DNA of 64,000 nucleotides from Cytobacillus stercorigallinarum (GTDB lineage: Bacteria > Bacillota > Bacilli > Bacillales > Cytobacillaceae): assembly GCF_014836495.1 (NCBI RefSeq), contig NZ_JACSQT010000011.1:51273-115272 (forward strand), given 5' to 3'. A program made the translations under genes and the position numbers. Below, piece after piece: positions 35,322-44,839 of this stretch. The notes under the pieces were generated by a model. That model was given only the letters and a program-made list of their open reading frames with translations. It made no database searches and was not told the origin of the DNA. Position 1 is the first letter of the stretch, and every line of letters starts with the position of its first letter.

Positions 35322-37217
35322 TTATTTCTTCCGCATTTCCTTTTGAATTTTCCGTAAGGCTTTCTTCGATCCGCGGTTAATATCATGTTCCATTTTCCTT
35401 GTAGCGAAATCAGTGAATAATGTTTCTAAGTCGTAACCTTCTGGATATAGTTCATGTGCTGGGAGATTTAAAGTAATTCGTTTTACATTTACTTCAATCA
35501 TTTCTCCTTTATAGTAGACCACAACATTATAGAATTGATCCATTTCTTTGTAGATAATCGCAAAGTCATTATGATCCAATAGTTTTACTCTGTCACCTTT
35601 TTTATAATCATATTTTGCTGTAATTGCTTCACTTCTGAGTTTTGGCTGACGGATTTTATCTGGATTCACTTGCTTTAGTTGATAATCTTTATTCTCCATA
35701 TAAGCTTCTGCTCGCTTTAATACGGATTCTTTTATATTCATTTTGCGAGAAATCCATAATGCGTTGCTATCCCCTGATTCGCCAATAACTAACTGATACA
35801 ATGGTGACAATGTTTCTTGATCAAATTGCATCGCTGCGTTCATAAAATCACTATGCAATTCTGAATAACGTTTGATTTCTCCATAATGGGTAGTCGCAAT
35901 GGTGAGGCAGCCCATATGGTAGAACTCCTCTAATATTGCAATCGCAAGTGCTGCGCCTTCATTCGGTTCTGTTCCACTACCGATTTCATCAAATAATAAA
36001 AGCGTACGATGGTTAGAAGCGCTCATGATTTCCGACAAGTTTTTCATATGAGATGAAAACGTACTTAATGCATTTTCGATACTTTGATTGTCGCCAATAT
36101 CAACGAATATATGTTCAAAAATAGCGATTTCCGTCCCCTGCTCTGCCGCAATATGAAGCCCTAACATTGTCGCTATAGTCAATAGTCCAATGGTTTTTAA
36201 TACAATAGTCTTCCCCCCTGCATTAGGACCGGTAATGATTAAACTTCTATACTCTTTACCAATCTCAAACTGAAGGGGTACGGCATCTTTTGGCAACAGC
36301 GGATGCTTGCCGTTCACTATTTTAATATAACCATGATCATTGACTATCGGCTGTATGCCAGCAATCTGCTTACTATATTTTGCCTTGGCAAACACCATGT
36401 CATACTGGCTAATTAACTCCATATTTACTTTCAACTTTTGCAATTCTGCTACTATGATTCCTGAGAGTGTCGCTAATATTTGGTATTCTTCCATCTCTTC
36501 ATCTGCTTTAAGGCTCGCTAATTCTGCGCTTAACTTCGAGATCGTCTGAGGTTCGATAAAAACAGTCGCACCTGTTGAAGATACTTCGATAACGGCACCT
36601 GGCACTTGACCTTTATAAGAAGCTTTAATCGGAATCGTATATCTGTCATCTTTTTTACTAATAAAAAATTCTTGGATATACTTCTTATTCGTACTATTAT
36701 TTAAAAATTTATTTAAACGCTCACTGATTTTCTCTTCTGTTGCTTCTTTTTTAAAACGTATTCTTTTTAACTCTCTACTTGCCGACGAATCAATTCGACT
36801 GCCCTTAATCGTGAAATTGATCTCTTCCTCTATTGTCTTCATTTCAGACATCGACTGAGCATAAGAAGCAAGCGTTGGTGCGAAAAACTCTTTGCTTTGC
36901 ATGAATTGTTTGATTTTGCGACAGCCTCTTAAAAAGTCAGATAAGCTAACTAAATCACTCGGTTGCAAAATAATGCCCTTTTCGAGTGAATCAATAATAC
37001 TTTCAATGTTTGTAATACCTACAAAAGGAATATGGCCCTCGGCATCTATGATTGCTCTGGCTTCAGTAGTTTCCTGTAGGCGGTTGTTCACCACTTGTAT
37101 ATTTGTACTCGGTTCTTGTTTGTCGATTAGCCTTTTACCTAAACCGCTCACACAATAAGATTGCACAATCTGTTTTAATTCGTGATATTGTAGTTTTTCA
37201 AATGTCATATTATTCAA
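35322..37217 (-). CDS. MutS2-like DNA mismatch/recombination ATPase lacking the Smr domain
   Basis: A 631-residue member of the MutS superfamily. The N-terminal core (MTFEKLQYHELKQIVQSY ...) and the clamp region with VPGAVIEVSSTGATVFIEPQ near residue 210 are MutS2-like. Walker A is GPNAGGKT near 334, followed by the DNQSIENALSTFSSHM motif. Walker B is LLLFDEIGSGTEP near 410. Standard MutS2 has about 780 residues with a C-terminal Smr nuclease domain; here the C-terminus ends in a basic tail after about 630. The TTG start follows GAGGAG by 8 nt. It may act at ribosomes or DNA; the nuclease part is missing. Confidence 0.87.
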   Translation of the reverse strand: MNNMTFEKLQYHELKQIVQSYCVSGLGKRLIDKQEPSTNIQVVNNRLQETTEARAIIDAEGHIPFVGITNIESIIDSLEKGIILQPSDLVSLSDFLRGCRKIKQFMQSKEFFAPTLASYAQSMSEMKTIEEEINFTIKGSRIDSSASRELKRIRFKKEATEEKISERLNKFLNNSTNKKYIQEFFISKKDDRYTIPIKASYKGQVPGAVIEVSSTGATVFIEPQTISKLSAELASLKADEEMEEYQILATLSGIIVAELQKLKVNMELISQYDMVFAKAKYSKQIAGIQPIVNDHGYIKIVNGKHPLLPKDAVPLQFEIGKEYRSLIITGPNAGGKTIVLKTIGLLTIATMLGLHIAAEQGTEIAIFEHIFVDIGDNQSIENALSTFSSHMKNLSEIMSASNHRTLLLFDEIGSGTEPNEGAALAIAILEEFYHMGCLTIATTHYGEIKRYSELHSDFMNAAMQFDQETLSPLYQLVIGESGDSNALWISRKMNIKESVLKRAEAYMENKDYQLKQVNPDKIRQPKLRSEAITAKYDYKKGDRVKLLDHNDFAIIYKEMDQFYNVVVYYKGEMIEVNVKRITLNLPAHELYPEGYDLETLFTDFATRKMEHDINRGSKKALRKIQKEMRKK

Positions 37218-37245
37218 TTTCGATGCTCCTCACTTTTTTTCATTG

Positions 37246-37403
37246 TGAAGACACCTACTTATTAGATTCCAATAGATTTTAAACAGAAAAAGCCGCAGGG
37301 ATACCCCGCAGCTTTTACATTTATAAGGCAAGAAGACGTCATGAACCATAGCATAGCTATCCCTGTTCATCACATGCTTTATAAAGTATAGTAGGTATCT
37401 TCA
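37246..37403 (-). ncRNA. Candidate structured leader RNA upstream of the MutS2-like gene
   Basis: A 14-bp closing stem is formed by TGAAGATACCTACT (minus strand, from 37403) and AGTAGGTGTCTTCA (to 37246). The single difference is a U-G pair in the minus-strand RNA but a C-A mismatch on the other strand, which supports minus-strand transcription. Inside are two hairpins: ATGAAC ... GTTCAT (37341-37370) and a GC-rich one (37291-37313) followed by TTTTTC, which looks like a terminator. The 3' end lies about 20 nt before the MutS2-like binding site. It could be a riboswitch-like element or a mobile inverted-repeat element. Confidence 0.45.
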
Positions 37404-37492
37404 TAGGTTGAAATCAATCCATAACAAATAGCAGGGAATCATTAAGAAAATTTTTCCCTTTTGTTATTGCATTCATTTCAAATTTTAATTGC

Positions 37493-37516
37493 CTATTTAG
37501 AACCTACTGCACTCAT
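37493..37516 (-). CDS. Possible 7-residue leader peptide
   Basis: ATG at 37516 is preceded by GGAGAGGTG with ideal spacing, and reads MSAVGSK then TAG. It lies 90 bp upstream of the structured region at 37246-37403. It may be a translated leader peptide, or the remnant of a small spore-type protein whose N-terminus often begins MSxxG. Confidence 0.25.
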   Translation of the reverse strand: MSAVGSK

Positions 37517-37602
37517 AAATGCACCTCTCCAAATTCATATGGAATCTAATTACTAAGCATCATATCATATCGATAAAAAGAAGTAAATATTCATTTTTTT
37601 CC

Positions 37603-38574
37603 TTATGAATGATTGTTTCTGTCAAAATCATCAAGCAACGCACGTGCTTCATCCGTTGACTTTGTATTCATTAACTGATTTCTTAATTCTCCCGCTCCTT
37701 TAAAGCTGCGGACATAAATTTTGAAAAAGCGATGAAGGCCGGTATATGGGCGCAATTCTAACCCTGCATATTGATCATGAAGGTCGAGGTGCAACCTTAA
37801 AAGATCTAACAATTCTTTACTACTATGCTCTTTCGCTTCCTTTTCAAAAGCAAATGGATTCTTAAAAATACCTCGACCAATCATCACACCGTCAATACCG
37901 TATTTTTCTGCCAACTCTAATCCCTTTTGTCTGTCAGGAATATCACCATTAATCGTTAACAGCGTATCAGGTGCCACCTCATCACGAAGCTTTTTAATTT
38001 CTGGAATCAGCTCCCAGTGCGCGTCTACCTTACTCATTTCTTCTCTCGTACGAAGATGAATAGAAAGGTTGGCAATATCTTGTTTTAAAATATGCGTCAG
38101 CCAATCACGCCATTCGTCGATTTCACTATAACCGAGCCTTGTTTTTACACTAACAGGCAGTCCCCCTGCTTTTGCAGCAGCAATCAGCTCAGCAGCAACA
38201 TCCGGACGGCAGATCAATCCGCTACCTTTACCGTTTCCAGCGACATTGGGAACAGGACAGCCCATATTAAGGTCAATACCTTTAAAGCCTAGTTCCGCCA
38301 TACCCATACTCATTTCACGAAAGTTCTCCGGTCTGTCTCCCCATATATGCGCCACCATCGGCTGCTCATCTTCAGTAAAAGTTAAGCGACCACGGACACT
38401 TTTTTGTCCATCAGGATGACAATAACTCTCCGAATTTGTGAACTCAGTAAAAAACACATCTGGCCGTGCTGCTTCACTAACGACATGACGAAAAACAACA
38501 TCCGTCACATCTTCCATCGGCGCAAGCACAAAAAATGGGCGTGGCAACTCACGCCAAAAATTTTCTTTCATCAT
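37603..38574 (-). CDS. tRNA-dihydrouridine synthase (Dus family)
   Basis: A 323-residue FMN-dependent TIM-barrel enzyme that reduces uridines in tRNA D-loops. Hallmarks are [16 protein letters not shown] near residue 17, [20 protein letters not shown] near 96 with the catalytic cysteine, VKTRLGY near 142, IHLRTREE near 173 and GDIPDR ... [14 protein letters not shown] near 205-245. The ATG is behind GAGAGGA (two adjacent ATGs). It resembles the YfjN-type Bacillus paralogue more than DusB. It is separated from the MutS2-like gene by about 385 bp. Confidence 0.9.
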   Translation of the reverse strand: MMKENFWRELPRPFFVLAPMEDVTDVVFRHVVSEAARPDVFFTEFTNSESYCHPDGQKSVRGRLTFTEDEQPMVAHIWGDRPENFREMSMGMAELGFKGIDLNMGCPVPNVAGNGKGSGLICRPDVAAELIAAAKAGGLPVSVKTRLGYSEIDEWRDWLTHILKQDIANLSIHLRTREEMSKVDAHWELIPEIKKLRDEVAPDTLLTINGDIPDRQKGLELAEKYGIDGVMIGRGIFKNPFAFEKEAKEHSSKELLDLLRLHLDLHDQYAGLELRPYTGLHRFFKIYVRSFKGAGELRNQLMNTKSTDEARALLDDFDRNNHS

Positions 38575-38944
38575 GTATTCAATCCTCTCACGGTGAAATA
38601 TCTATTTTATTTATCAATCATTCCTTCTAACTACACTTATAGCATGTTTACACATTGCTTTTCAAACAACAGTTAATTTTGACATTTATAGTTTAGCATA
38701 TCGGGGATCAGATGGTGTGTATGAGGAGCTCACTTTATGACCCTAAATGAATGACAAGATTTTCGCTAGGATATTGACGAAGATACGATTTCAAAATGTA
38801 AACATACGAAATAAAAAGCGAGGAATCGTGAGGTACTTAAAATTTTTCAGCCTCAAGCCTTAAACCAATATACACAAATAGCCCATACTCTTTAGAAAAT
38901 AATGGATATATAATATACATAAACTTTCTCTCGGGAGGAATCAC
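38575..38944. other. Intergenic region without recognised content
   Basis: Between divergent dus and DUF998 genes. It should contain both promoters; no strong box, repeat or open frame is seen. Confidence 0.5.
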
Positions 38945-39580
38945 ATGTATATATCAAATAGAATAGGCTTCTTAAGTTGGGGGATGACTTGCCTATACTT
39001 TCTTATTGAACCTTTCTTCATTCTTACCTCAACAGCACCTTATAGCTATTTACATCACGCTATGAGTGACCTTGGTGTAACGACCTGCGGCGAATTCACC
39101 TATGCGTTTGCACCTTATGAAATATGCTCCCCTCATCATGTAGGGATGAATTTACTCTTTCTATTTAATGGATTAACCTTTTGTATCGGAGTACTATATC
39201 TCTCCCAATATTTACAGAAATCTTTGATTCATCGAATGGCAACATCATTTATCCTTTTAATCGGCATTTCTACCTCTATCTCAGGCTTAATCCCTGCTGA
39301 TGTCAATTTATTGGGGCACTCTATTCTCGTATGGGTCGCAATGCTAACCGTATTCCCAGGCCTATTCATTTTCGCAAAAAAACTTACAGCGATTAGAAAA
39401 TGGACATATTATTGCTTAGCCAGCTTAATATTCATTACTATTCTGATTTCACTTGTGCCACTCTTTCCTCTCCCTTCAGGATTACTTCAAAGACTTTTTT
39501 ATTTCATATTGTTTATTTGGGGAATGGTTTCCACTTATCTTTTAATTAAGCGTTCTAAACCTTTGCCTGCGTCCAAATAA
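38945..39580 (+). CDS. DUF998 family membrane protein
   Basis: A 211-residue membrane protein with about six hydrophobic segments. The DUF998 pattern is visible: a HHAMSDLGVTTCG stretch after the first helix, HHVGMNLLFLFNGLTF near residue 65, and LIGISTSISGLIPADVN then LLGHSILVWVAML near 110-130. The ATG is behind GGGAGG. It stands alone; function unknown. Confidence 0.7.
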   Translation: MYISNRIGFLSWGMTCLYFLIEPFFILTSTAPYSYLHHAMSDLGVTTCGEFTYAFAPYEICSPHHVGMNLLFLFNGLTFCIGVLYLSQYLQKSLIHRMATSFILLIGISTSISGLIPADVNLLGHSILVWVAMLTVFPGLFIFAKKLTAIRKWTYYCLASLIFITILISLVPLFPLPSGLLQRLFYFILFIWGMVSTYLLIKRSKPLPASK

Positions 39581-39688
39581 GGTGCGGGCTTTTCTTCAAA
39601 CATCTTTTCTATTTTGTTCAAAAGTCTAACAAAACATTTCGGTCATTATGCAAGAAAAAAGCACTTTGGCTAACCATCTAAAGAAAAA

Positions 39689-39714
39689 AGCAGCAGGATT
39701 CCCTCCCACTGCTT
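39689..39714 (-). terminator. Terminator after yehS-like gene
   Basis: AAGCAGTGGGAGGGAATCC then TGCTGCTT forms a stem followed on the minus strand by TTTTTTC. It lies 10 bp past the stop at 39724. Confidence 0.7.
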
Positions 39715-39723
39715 TTATTTATA

Positions 39724-40221
39724 TCAAGCTCCCCTATATTTAATCGTTAGACCTTTTAAGAAGTTCCTAGCAAAGTGATCTAAGCACACTTTATAATTTT
39801 TATGCCCTTCTTTTCTTAGAAAAGCGCCAATTTCTCCTTTTGAAACGTTGAGTCCCGCTTTTCTAAAGATATCAATCATGTCATCTGTTGTTAATGCCAA
39901 GGCAATTTTAACTTTCTTTAAGAGGATGTTATTGATATGTCGATGGCTGTTAATCGACGGGTCCGGTGTATTGGCTTGTCCCGGTTTCTGCTCTTGTTTT
40001 CCTCTTTTATAAATAATGAGACCATTTAAGAACGAATTCAACATCGCATCGGTTAATTCAATTCGGTTATCCGCCTCATCTTCATCAAACTTTTTAAGAA
40101 TCTTCACCACTTCTGGCACTGAAACTTCTTCCTCACCTAGCTTAAAAATCTCTGCCATTTCACTATTTTTAATATCCAACGCATAACGCAATCGGATTAA
40201 AAGATCATTATTATCAACCAT
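39724..40221 (-). CDS. YehS-like DUF1456 protein
   Basis: A 165-residue protein made of two similar halves. The first reads NNDLLIRLRYALDIKNSEMAEIFK in two parts, then FLNGLIIYKRGKQ; the second reads INNILLKKVKIALALTTDDM, then FLKGLTIKYRGA. This duplication defines the DUF1456/YehS family. TAGGAG precedes the ATG. The biochemical role is unknown; the repeats may be small helical bundles. It is a single gene with its own terminator. Confidence 0.82.
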   Translation of the reverse strand: MVDNNDLLIRLRYALDIKNSEMAEIFKLGEEEVSVPEVVKILKKFDEDEADNRIELTDAMLNSFLNGLIIYKRGKQEQKPGQANTPDPSINSHRHINNILLKKVKIALALTTDDMIDIFRKAGLNVSKGEIGAFLRKEGHKNYKVCLDHFARNFLKGLTIKYRGA

Positions 40222-40475
40222 ACTTATCGCTCCTATCTTGAACAGACTTTGCTATGTAGCGTTAAAGCCATTGTTCTATTTTAACATTGTCATTGCTATG
40301 CAATCCACTTATGAAGAAATTGGCTACTATAAATCAAAAAGGGGGTCATTACCGAGGCTATCTTTTTCATCTTTCAAATCCTTATATACTTCTCCATAAA
40401 ACAGGCACAATGCCCATTTTGAAGAATATAGTAAGTATTGTATAAATTAACTTTGAAAAAATAAGGAGATTATTT

Positions 40476-40739
40476 ATGTACGGAAATTATGGATTTCAGC
40501 AACACCCGAGTTATGGTTTTCAAAGAAATAATAATATGGAACACCACACACTCCAAGCAATTGCTCCTGCGGTAAATCACGGGCTTCGTGAGGCTCAACA
40601 CTTAGGTTATCAACATGCTTTAAAAGAAGCTGTAGCAATTGGTTACTTAATTGGTAAAGGATACAATTTTGAACAAGCTTGGCAACTTGTTGAATCATGG
40701 TGGAGACCACCAGGTAGTTCACTTCCACAGCAGTATTAG
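40476..40739 (+). CDS. Small hypothetical protein, Gly/Tyr/Gln/His-rich N-terminus
   Basis: An 87-residue protein. The first 25 residues are low-complexity (MYGNYGFQQHPSYGFQRNNN), followed by an amphipathic helix region (HGLREAQHLGYQHALKEAVA) and a Trp-rich end. The composition recalls small spore coat-associated proteins, but that is only an impression. The ATG is behind AAGGAG with a terminator after the stop, so it is a real single gene. The antisense frame over the same bases is a shadow. Confidence 0.65.
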   Translation: MYGNYGFQQHPSYGFQRNNNMEHHTLQAIAPAVNHGLREAQHLGYQHALKEAVAIGYLIGKGYNFEQAWQLVESWWRPPGSSLPQQY

Positions 40740-40750
40740 TCAATGATGAC

Positions 40751-40766
40751 GAGCCTCTTTAGGCTC
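40751..40766 (+). terminator. Intrinsic terminator after the small hypothetical gene
   Basis: GAGCCT-cttt-AGGCTC followed by TTTTTTC, 11 bp past the stop at 40739. Confidence 0.88.
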
Positions 40767-40924
40767 TTTTTTCTTTTTACTATTAGTTTATTTTTTACTG
40801 AATGGATAACGCATTATGCTCTGATATTAAAATAATGTATATTTCATTTGCTGCTGACAATGGCTTACATATTATTAACTCTAAGAATTTCCGCTATATC
40901 ATCATGCACTCGTTCCATAGGGGA

Positions 40925-41740
40925 TTAATTCCTATTCAATTCTTCCACTATTTTTTGTTTACATTCTTTCACTAAATCTAACGGTGAATCTGGAATGCTA
41001 TCAACGATCGCCTGAATGGCAGGCTTTTCTTTTATCTCTTCCGATGCTACTTTTCTCCATAATATCTCCGCTCCTAATGCTTGAACTGACAAAAATTTAG
41101 TTTGCTGAACAACGTGAAGCAATAGACGATTAAATTCACTCTTATCTTTGCCTGTTTGATTCCAATATTCTATACCTTGATAAATTAAATCCTCATTTTC
41201 CGAGTTTACAAGCTTTTTTGCATCAACTAAATTAGGGTTACGTAGGAATTGATTAATCTCTTCTTCATGGTCATATGATATTTCACTCTCATCTGGTACG
41301 AGCTCGTTCATAAATTCATAAAATGTTGGGAATAACTCGATTAGCTCACCTGAATCAGAGATCAAATAAGCAACTTTTGGGTTATTTTGAACCTCACGAT
41401 AATCTAACACAATAAAATAATGGCCATCGCCAGAAATAACGATAAGGTGATTGTTATCAATTCCCCACTCATTCAATAGATACCCGGTCTCCATGATACC
41501 TTTATCTTCTTTAATACCGAGGAGATAATCAATTGCTAGCGTATGTTCATTATCTATCTCTACGCCTATGTTGATGCTATCTTTCAAAAGGTATCCGCCA
41601 TTTTGTATACGAAGTAACTCCACATACTCCCTTGGCAATTTCACACCAAAATATTCCTCAGCTTTCCATACATCTTCTTTTGTTAATTTCTCTAACACGA
41701 TACCGCTAGCATAAAAAGGTCTCCACATATTTATAGTCAT
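40925..41740 (-). CDS. SMI1/KNR4 (SUKH) family protein
   Basis: A 271-residue protein. The N-terminal SUKH domain is visible: LTKEDVWKAEEYFGVKLPREY near residue 18, LLRIQNGGYL near 42, YLLGIKEDKGIM near 70, and WGIDNNHLIVISGDGHYFIV near 91. A C-terminal helical extension of about 110 residues follows (HVVQQTKFLSVQALGAEILW). SUKH proteins often act as immunity proteins against polymorphic toxins, but no toxin gene lies next to it. GAGGGTGG lies close to the first ATG; a second ATG at 41728 is possible. Confidence 0.8.
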   Translation of the reverse strand: MTINMWRPFYASGIVLEKLTKEDVWKAEEYFGVKLPREYVELLRIQNGGYLLKDSINIGVEIDNEHTLAIDYLLGIKEDKGIMETGYLLNEWGIDNNHLIVISGDGHYFIVLDYREVQNNPKVAYLISDSGELIELFPTFYEFMNELVPDESEISYDHEEEINQFLRNPNLVDAKKLVNSENEDLIYQGIEYWNQTGKDKSEFNRLLLHVVQQTKFLSVQALGAEILWRKVASEEIKEKPAIQAIVDSIPDSPLDLVKECKQKIVEELNRN

Positions 41741-41901
41741 CCACCCTCTAAAAATCCTTTGGTCTTACTATTATTTTATCAAAATATATGTAAAAAAGGG
41801 GAAAACAACCTAGCAGTTAAGCTCTTAGTCAACACATAAAGTTGAAAGTGGAGACCTAAAACCATTTGTTCGGCTAACTTTGATGATTTTACGCTGGATG
41901 T

Positions 41902-42030
41902 ACGAGCAAAATTCATTTGCTACGCCATCTTCCAATTTTTCATACCTGATGCACGGGCAATTCCCTTTTGCTACGCCATTTTCCAATTTTTCAAACCTGA
42001 TGCACGAGCAAAACCCTTTTTCATCGCTTA
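41902..42030. repeat. Third 51-bp array, two full units and a partial one
   Basis: Copies of ACGAGCAAA/ACGGGCAAT start at 41902, 41953 and 42004, exactly 51 bp apart. They share with the array at 35 kb the GATGCACGAGCAATTC-type head, the CAAA ... TTTGCT hairpin and the CTACGC-ATCTTCC block, so both belong to one repeat family. It lies between the SUKH gene and the ahpF terminator; nothing else is seen in 41741-42079. Confidence 0.88.
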
Positions 42031-42079
42031 TATGCTCGAACCAAACAAATCCATGTTAACATCCACTCCATAAAAAAAG

Positions 42080-42119
42080 AGAAAGGCAGTGTGAGTTTCA
42101 ACTCACCTTACCTTTCTCG
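42080..42119 (-). terminator. Terminator of ahpC-ahpF
   Basis: GAGAAAGGTAAGGTGAGTT pairs with AACTCACACTGCCTTTCTC (one small mismatch region), followed on the minus strand by TTTTTTT. It lies 10 bp past the ahpF stop. Confidence 0.9.
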
Positions 42120-42128
42120 CAAATATAA

Positions 42129-43658
42129 TTAATTTCTAATTAAATAATCAAATGCGCCTAATGATGCGTTTGCACCTGATCCCATAGAAATTATAATTTG
42201 TTTGTACGGGTTGTTCGTACAGTCACCTGCTGCAAATACGCCAGGGACGTTTGTTGCACCATGGTTATCGACAACGATTTCGCCTGTTCTTGTACGTTCA
42301 ACCGTATCTCCTAACCAATCCGTGTTTGGAACAAGACCAATTTGAACAAAGATTCCTTGTAATTCAATATGGTGTTCTTGCTCTGTTTCACGGTCTAGAT
42401 AGGTGAGGCCATTCACTTTATCTGTACCCGTGATTTCAGTTGTTTGTGCGTTTTTAATCACTTTTACATTCGGTAAGCTATAAAGTCGCTCTTGTAGGAC
42501 CGAATCTGCTCTTAGTTCTGCACCAAATTCAATGACAGTTACATGTTTAACGATACCTGCTAAGTCGATTGCTGCCTCAATGCCTGAATTACCGCCACCG
42601 ATGACCGCAACATCTTTGCCTTCAAATAATGGGCCGTCACAATGTGGACAGTAAGCGACACCTTTATTTTTGAATTCTGCTTCACCAGGTACACCAACGT
42701 TTCTCCATCTTGCACCTGTAGAAAGAATGACTGACTTACTCTTAAGAACTGCACCATTTTCTAATTCCACTTCAATGAGTTCTTTTCTTTGTAAGCTTTT
42801 CGCGCGTTGAAGATTCATCACGTCAACATCGTATTCTTTCACATGTTCTTCAAGACTAGCTGCAAGCTTAGGGCCTTCTGTATACTTCGTACCAATGAAG
42901 TTTTCGATGCCTAGTGTATCCATGATTTGTCCGCCGAATCGTTCAGCAACAACTCCTGTACGGATACCTTTACGTGCCGCATAAATCGCTGCACTCGCAC
43001 CTGCTGGTCCACCACCAACAACTAGCACATCAAATGGATCTTTATTCGAAAATTCAGCTGGATCTTCTGTGCTACCCATCTTCGCTAAAATTTCGTCTAA
43101 AGTCATACGTCCACTACCAAATACTTCTCCATTAAGGAAAACAGTTGGTACTGCCATAATGTTTTTGCTATCGACTTCTTCTTTAAAAGCCGCGCCATCG
43201 ATCATTGTATGTGTAATGTTAGGGTTTAACACACTCATGATATTCAAGGCTTGTACCACATCAGGACAATTATGGCATGTCAGACTAACGTAAGTTTCGA
43301 AATGAAATTCCCCTTGAATATTCTTTACTTGTTCCATCACCTTATCATCTACTTTTGGCGCGCGGCCACTTGCTTGTAATAAGGCTAATACTAAGGAAGT
43401 AAATTCGTGACCAAGAGGAATACCAGCAAAAGCGACACCTGTATCTTCACCTATGCGATTCACGCTGAAGCTTGGCGTTCTTTTTAAGGTAGCTGTTTCT
43501 ACCTTAATTTTAGATGACATGGTTGCCAGTTCATCAACGAGAGCCAGCATATCTTTTGATACGTCATCTTCTCCAGTACTTACTTTCAGTAATACATCGC
43601 CCTCCATCAGTTGAAGATACTGATGGAGTTGCTCTTTAATTTCTGCTTCTAATATCAT
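42129..43658 (-). CDS. ahpF: Alkyl hydroperoxide reductase subunit F (NADH-peroxiredoxin reductase)
   Basis: A 509-residue flavoprotein. The N-terminal tandem thioredoxin fold carries CHNC ([15 protein letters not shown] near residue 125). The FAD motif [20 protein letters not shown] is near 211, the redox-active CPHC ([11 protein letters not shown]) near 342, the NADH motif [17 protein letters not shown] near 357, and the final FAD contact [14 protein letters not shown] near 468. It reduces AhpC with NADH. The ATG is behind AAGGAG; it follows ahpC by 13 bp. Confidence 0.96.
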   Translation of the reverse strand: MILEAEIKEQLHQYLQLMEGDVLLKVSTGEDDVSKDMLALVDELATMSSKIKVETATLKRTPSFSVNRIGEDTGVAFAGIPLGHEFTSLVLALLQASGRAPKVDDKVMEQVKNIQGEFHFETYVSLTCHNCPDVVQALNIMSVLNPNITHTMIDGAAFKEEVDSKNIMAVPTVFLNGEVFGSGRMTLDEILAKMGSTEDPAEFSNKDPFDVLVVGGGPAGASAAIYAARKGIRTGVVAERFGGQIMDTLGIENFIGTKYTEGPKLAASLEEHVKEYDVDVMNLQRAKSLQRKELIEVELENGAVLKSKSVILSTGARWRNVGVPGEAEFKNKGVAYCPHCDGPLFEGKDVAVIGGGNSGIEAAIDLAGIVKHVTVIEFGAELRADSVLQERLYSLPNVKVIKNAQTTEITGTDKVNGLTYLDRETEQEHHIELQGIFVQIGLVPNTDWLGDTVERTRTGEIVVDNHGATNVPGVFAAGDCTNNPYKQIIISMGSGANASLGAFDYLIRN

Positions 43659-43671
43659 GGGGTTCCACTCC

Positions 43672-44235
43672 TTAAATTTTGCCGACTAAATCAAGGCTTG
43701 GCTTAAGTGTAGTAGATCCTTCTTTCCATTTTGCCGGGCAAACTTCGCCTGGATTAGAACGAACATATTGAGCTGCTTTAATTTTATCGATAAGAATGCT
43801 TGCGTCACGGCCAATACCATCAGCATTGATTTCAACTGCTTGAATGATACCATCTGGATCGATAATGAAAGTACCACGATCTGCTTGACCTAATTCTTCA
43901 ATAAGAACATCGAAGTTACGAGAAATTGTATGTGATGGATCACCAATCATTGTATAAGTAATTTTACCAATTGCTTCTGATGTATCGTGCCAAGCTTTAT
44001 GAGTAAAGTGAGAGTCTCTTGAAACAGAGAATACTTCTACACCTAGTTCTTGTAGAGCTGGGTATTGATCTTGAAGATCTTCTAGTTCTGTTGGGCAAAC
44101 AAATGTAAAGTCAGCTGGGTAGAAACAAACGACACTCCAATGACCTTTAAGATCTGCTTCAGATACTTCAATAAAATCTCCATTTCTATATGCATGTGCG
44201 TTAAATGGTAATACTTCTTTTCCTATTAATGACAT
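43672..44235 (-). CDS. ahpC: Alkyl hydroperoxide reductase subunit C (peroxiredoxin)
   Basis: A 187-residue typical 2-Cys peroxiredoxin. The peroxidatic cysteine lies in [18 protein letters not shown] near residue 47 and the resolving cysteine in [10 protein letters not shown] near 166. It reduces H2O2 and organic peroxides in the cytoplasm and is recharged by AhpF. The ATG is behind AGGAGG. The upstream PerR-like box implies peroxide-induced expression. Confidence 0.97.
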   Translation of the reverse strand: MSLIGKEVLPFNAHAYRNGDFIEVSEADLKGHWSVVCFYPADFTFVCPTELEDLQDQYPALQELGVEVFSVSRDSHFTHKAWHDTSEAIGKITYTMIGDPSHTISRNFDVLIEELGQADRGTFIIDPDGIIQAVEINADGIGRDASILIDKIKAAQYVRSNPGEVCPAKWKEGSTTLKPSLDLVGKI

Positions 44236-44301
44236 GTTGTAGTCCTCCTAAAAGTTGTTAGATTTAATTATAGATGAAAAAGAGTGAAAAACCTTTTCAA
44301 T

Positions 44302-44357
44302 CTATAATAATTATTAACTAGCACTTATTATTATATTACTAACATTATATTTGTCAA
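44302..44357 (-). promoter_or_regulatory. ahpC promoter with PerR-like box
   Basis: On the minus strand TTGACA (44357-44352) and TATAAT (44335-44330) are 16 bp apart. Just downstream, 44302-44316 reads CTATAATAATTATTA, matching 12 of 14 informative positions of the PerR box TTATAATNATTATAA. The box covers the expected start region, consistent with repression. Confidence 0.8.
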
Positions 44358-44839
44358 TTAAAAAGCGAGAATAATTTTAAATAAGGCGCTCAATCTTTTT
44401 TATAAAATAACATAAAAAATTCAGTTTAAACGGCGATTACACATAAAAAAAGTGAATATCTATCAATATGTTACATTATTGTGAAATAACCCAACTACTA
44501 ACAAAATATCATTCCAATTGAGAATAGATGGTTTTAAATGAAAAATTTTTCCGTAACAAATGGATTACTTGAGGCGACTTTTGGAAAACGAAAGACGCTC
44601 TATTGAATCTCTAACTCGAGGTAGGATGACATAAAAAAAGAAAGTGGAAAGTTCCACCCCCTCACTTTGACTTCATATTGATTCAAATACTAGCCTTTAT
44701 AGCAGCTTTATCAAATATCAAAATCGAAATACATCGTATGAATGAATACATGTTCTCCGTCGATTTTTGTAGGAAGCTACCCCCTTGGACATCCTGTGTT
44801 GCCAACGGTTAGTTTCTCCTACCCTACGAAAGTATCAAA
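44358..44839. other. Intergenic region, nothing identified
   Basis: An AT-rich stretch between ahpC promoter and a convergent-side GNAT gene. A weak AAAGTG ... CACTTT hairpin lies near 44647-44673. No supported gene. Confidence 0.5.

Noticed and set aside
40474..40743. 89-codon minus-strand frame over the small Gly/Gln-rich gene
   Set aside because: It is the shadow of the plus-strand gene, which has a binding site and its own terminator.
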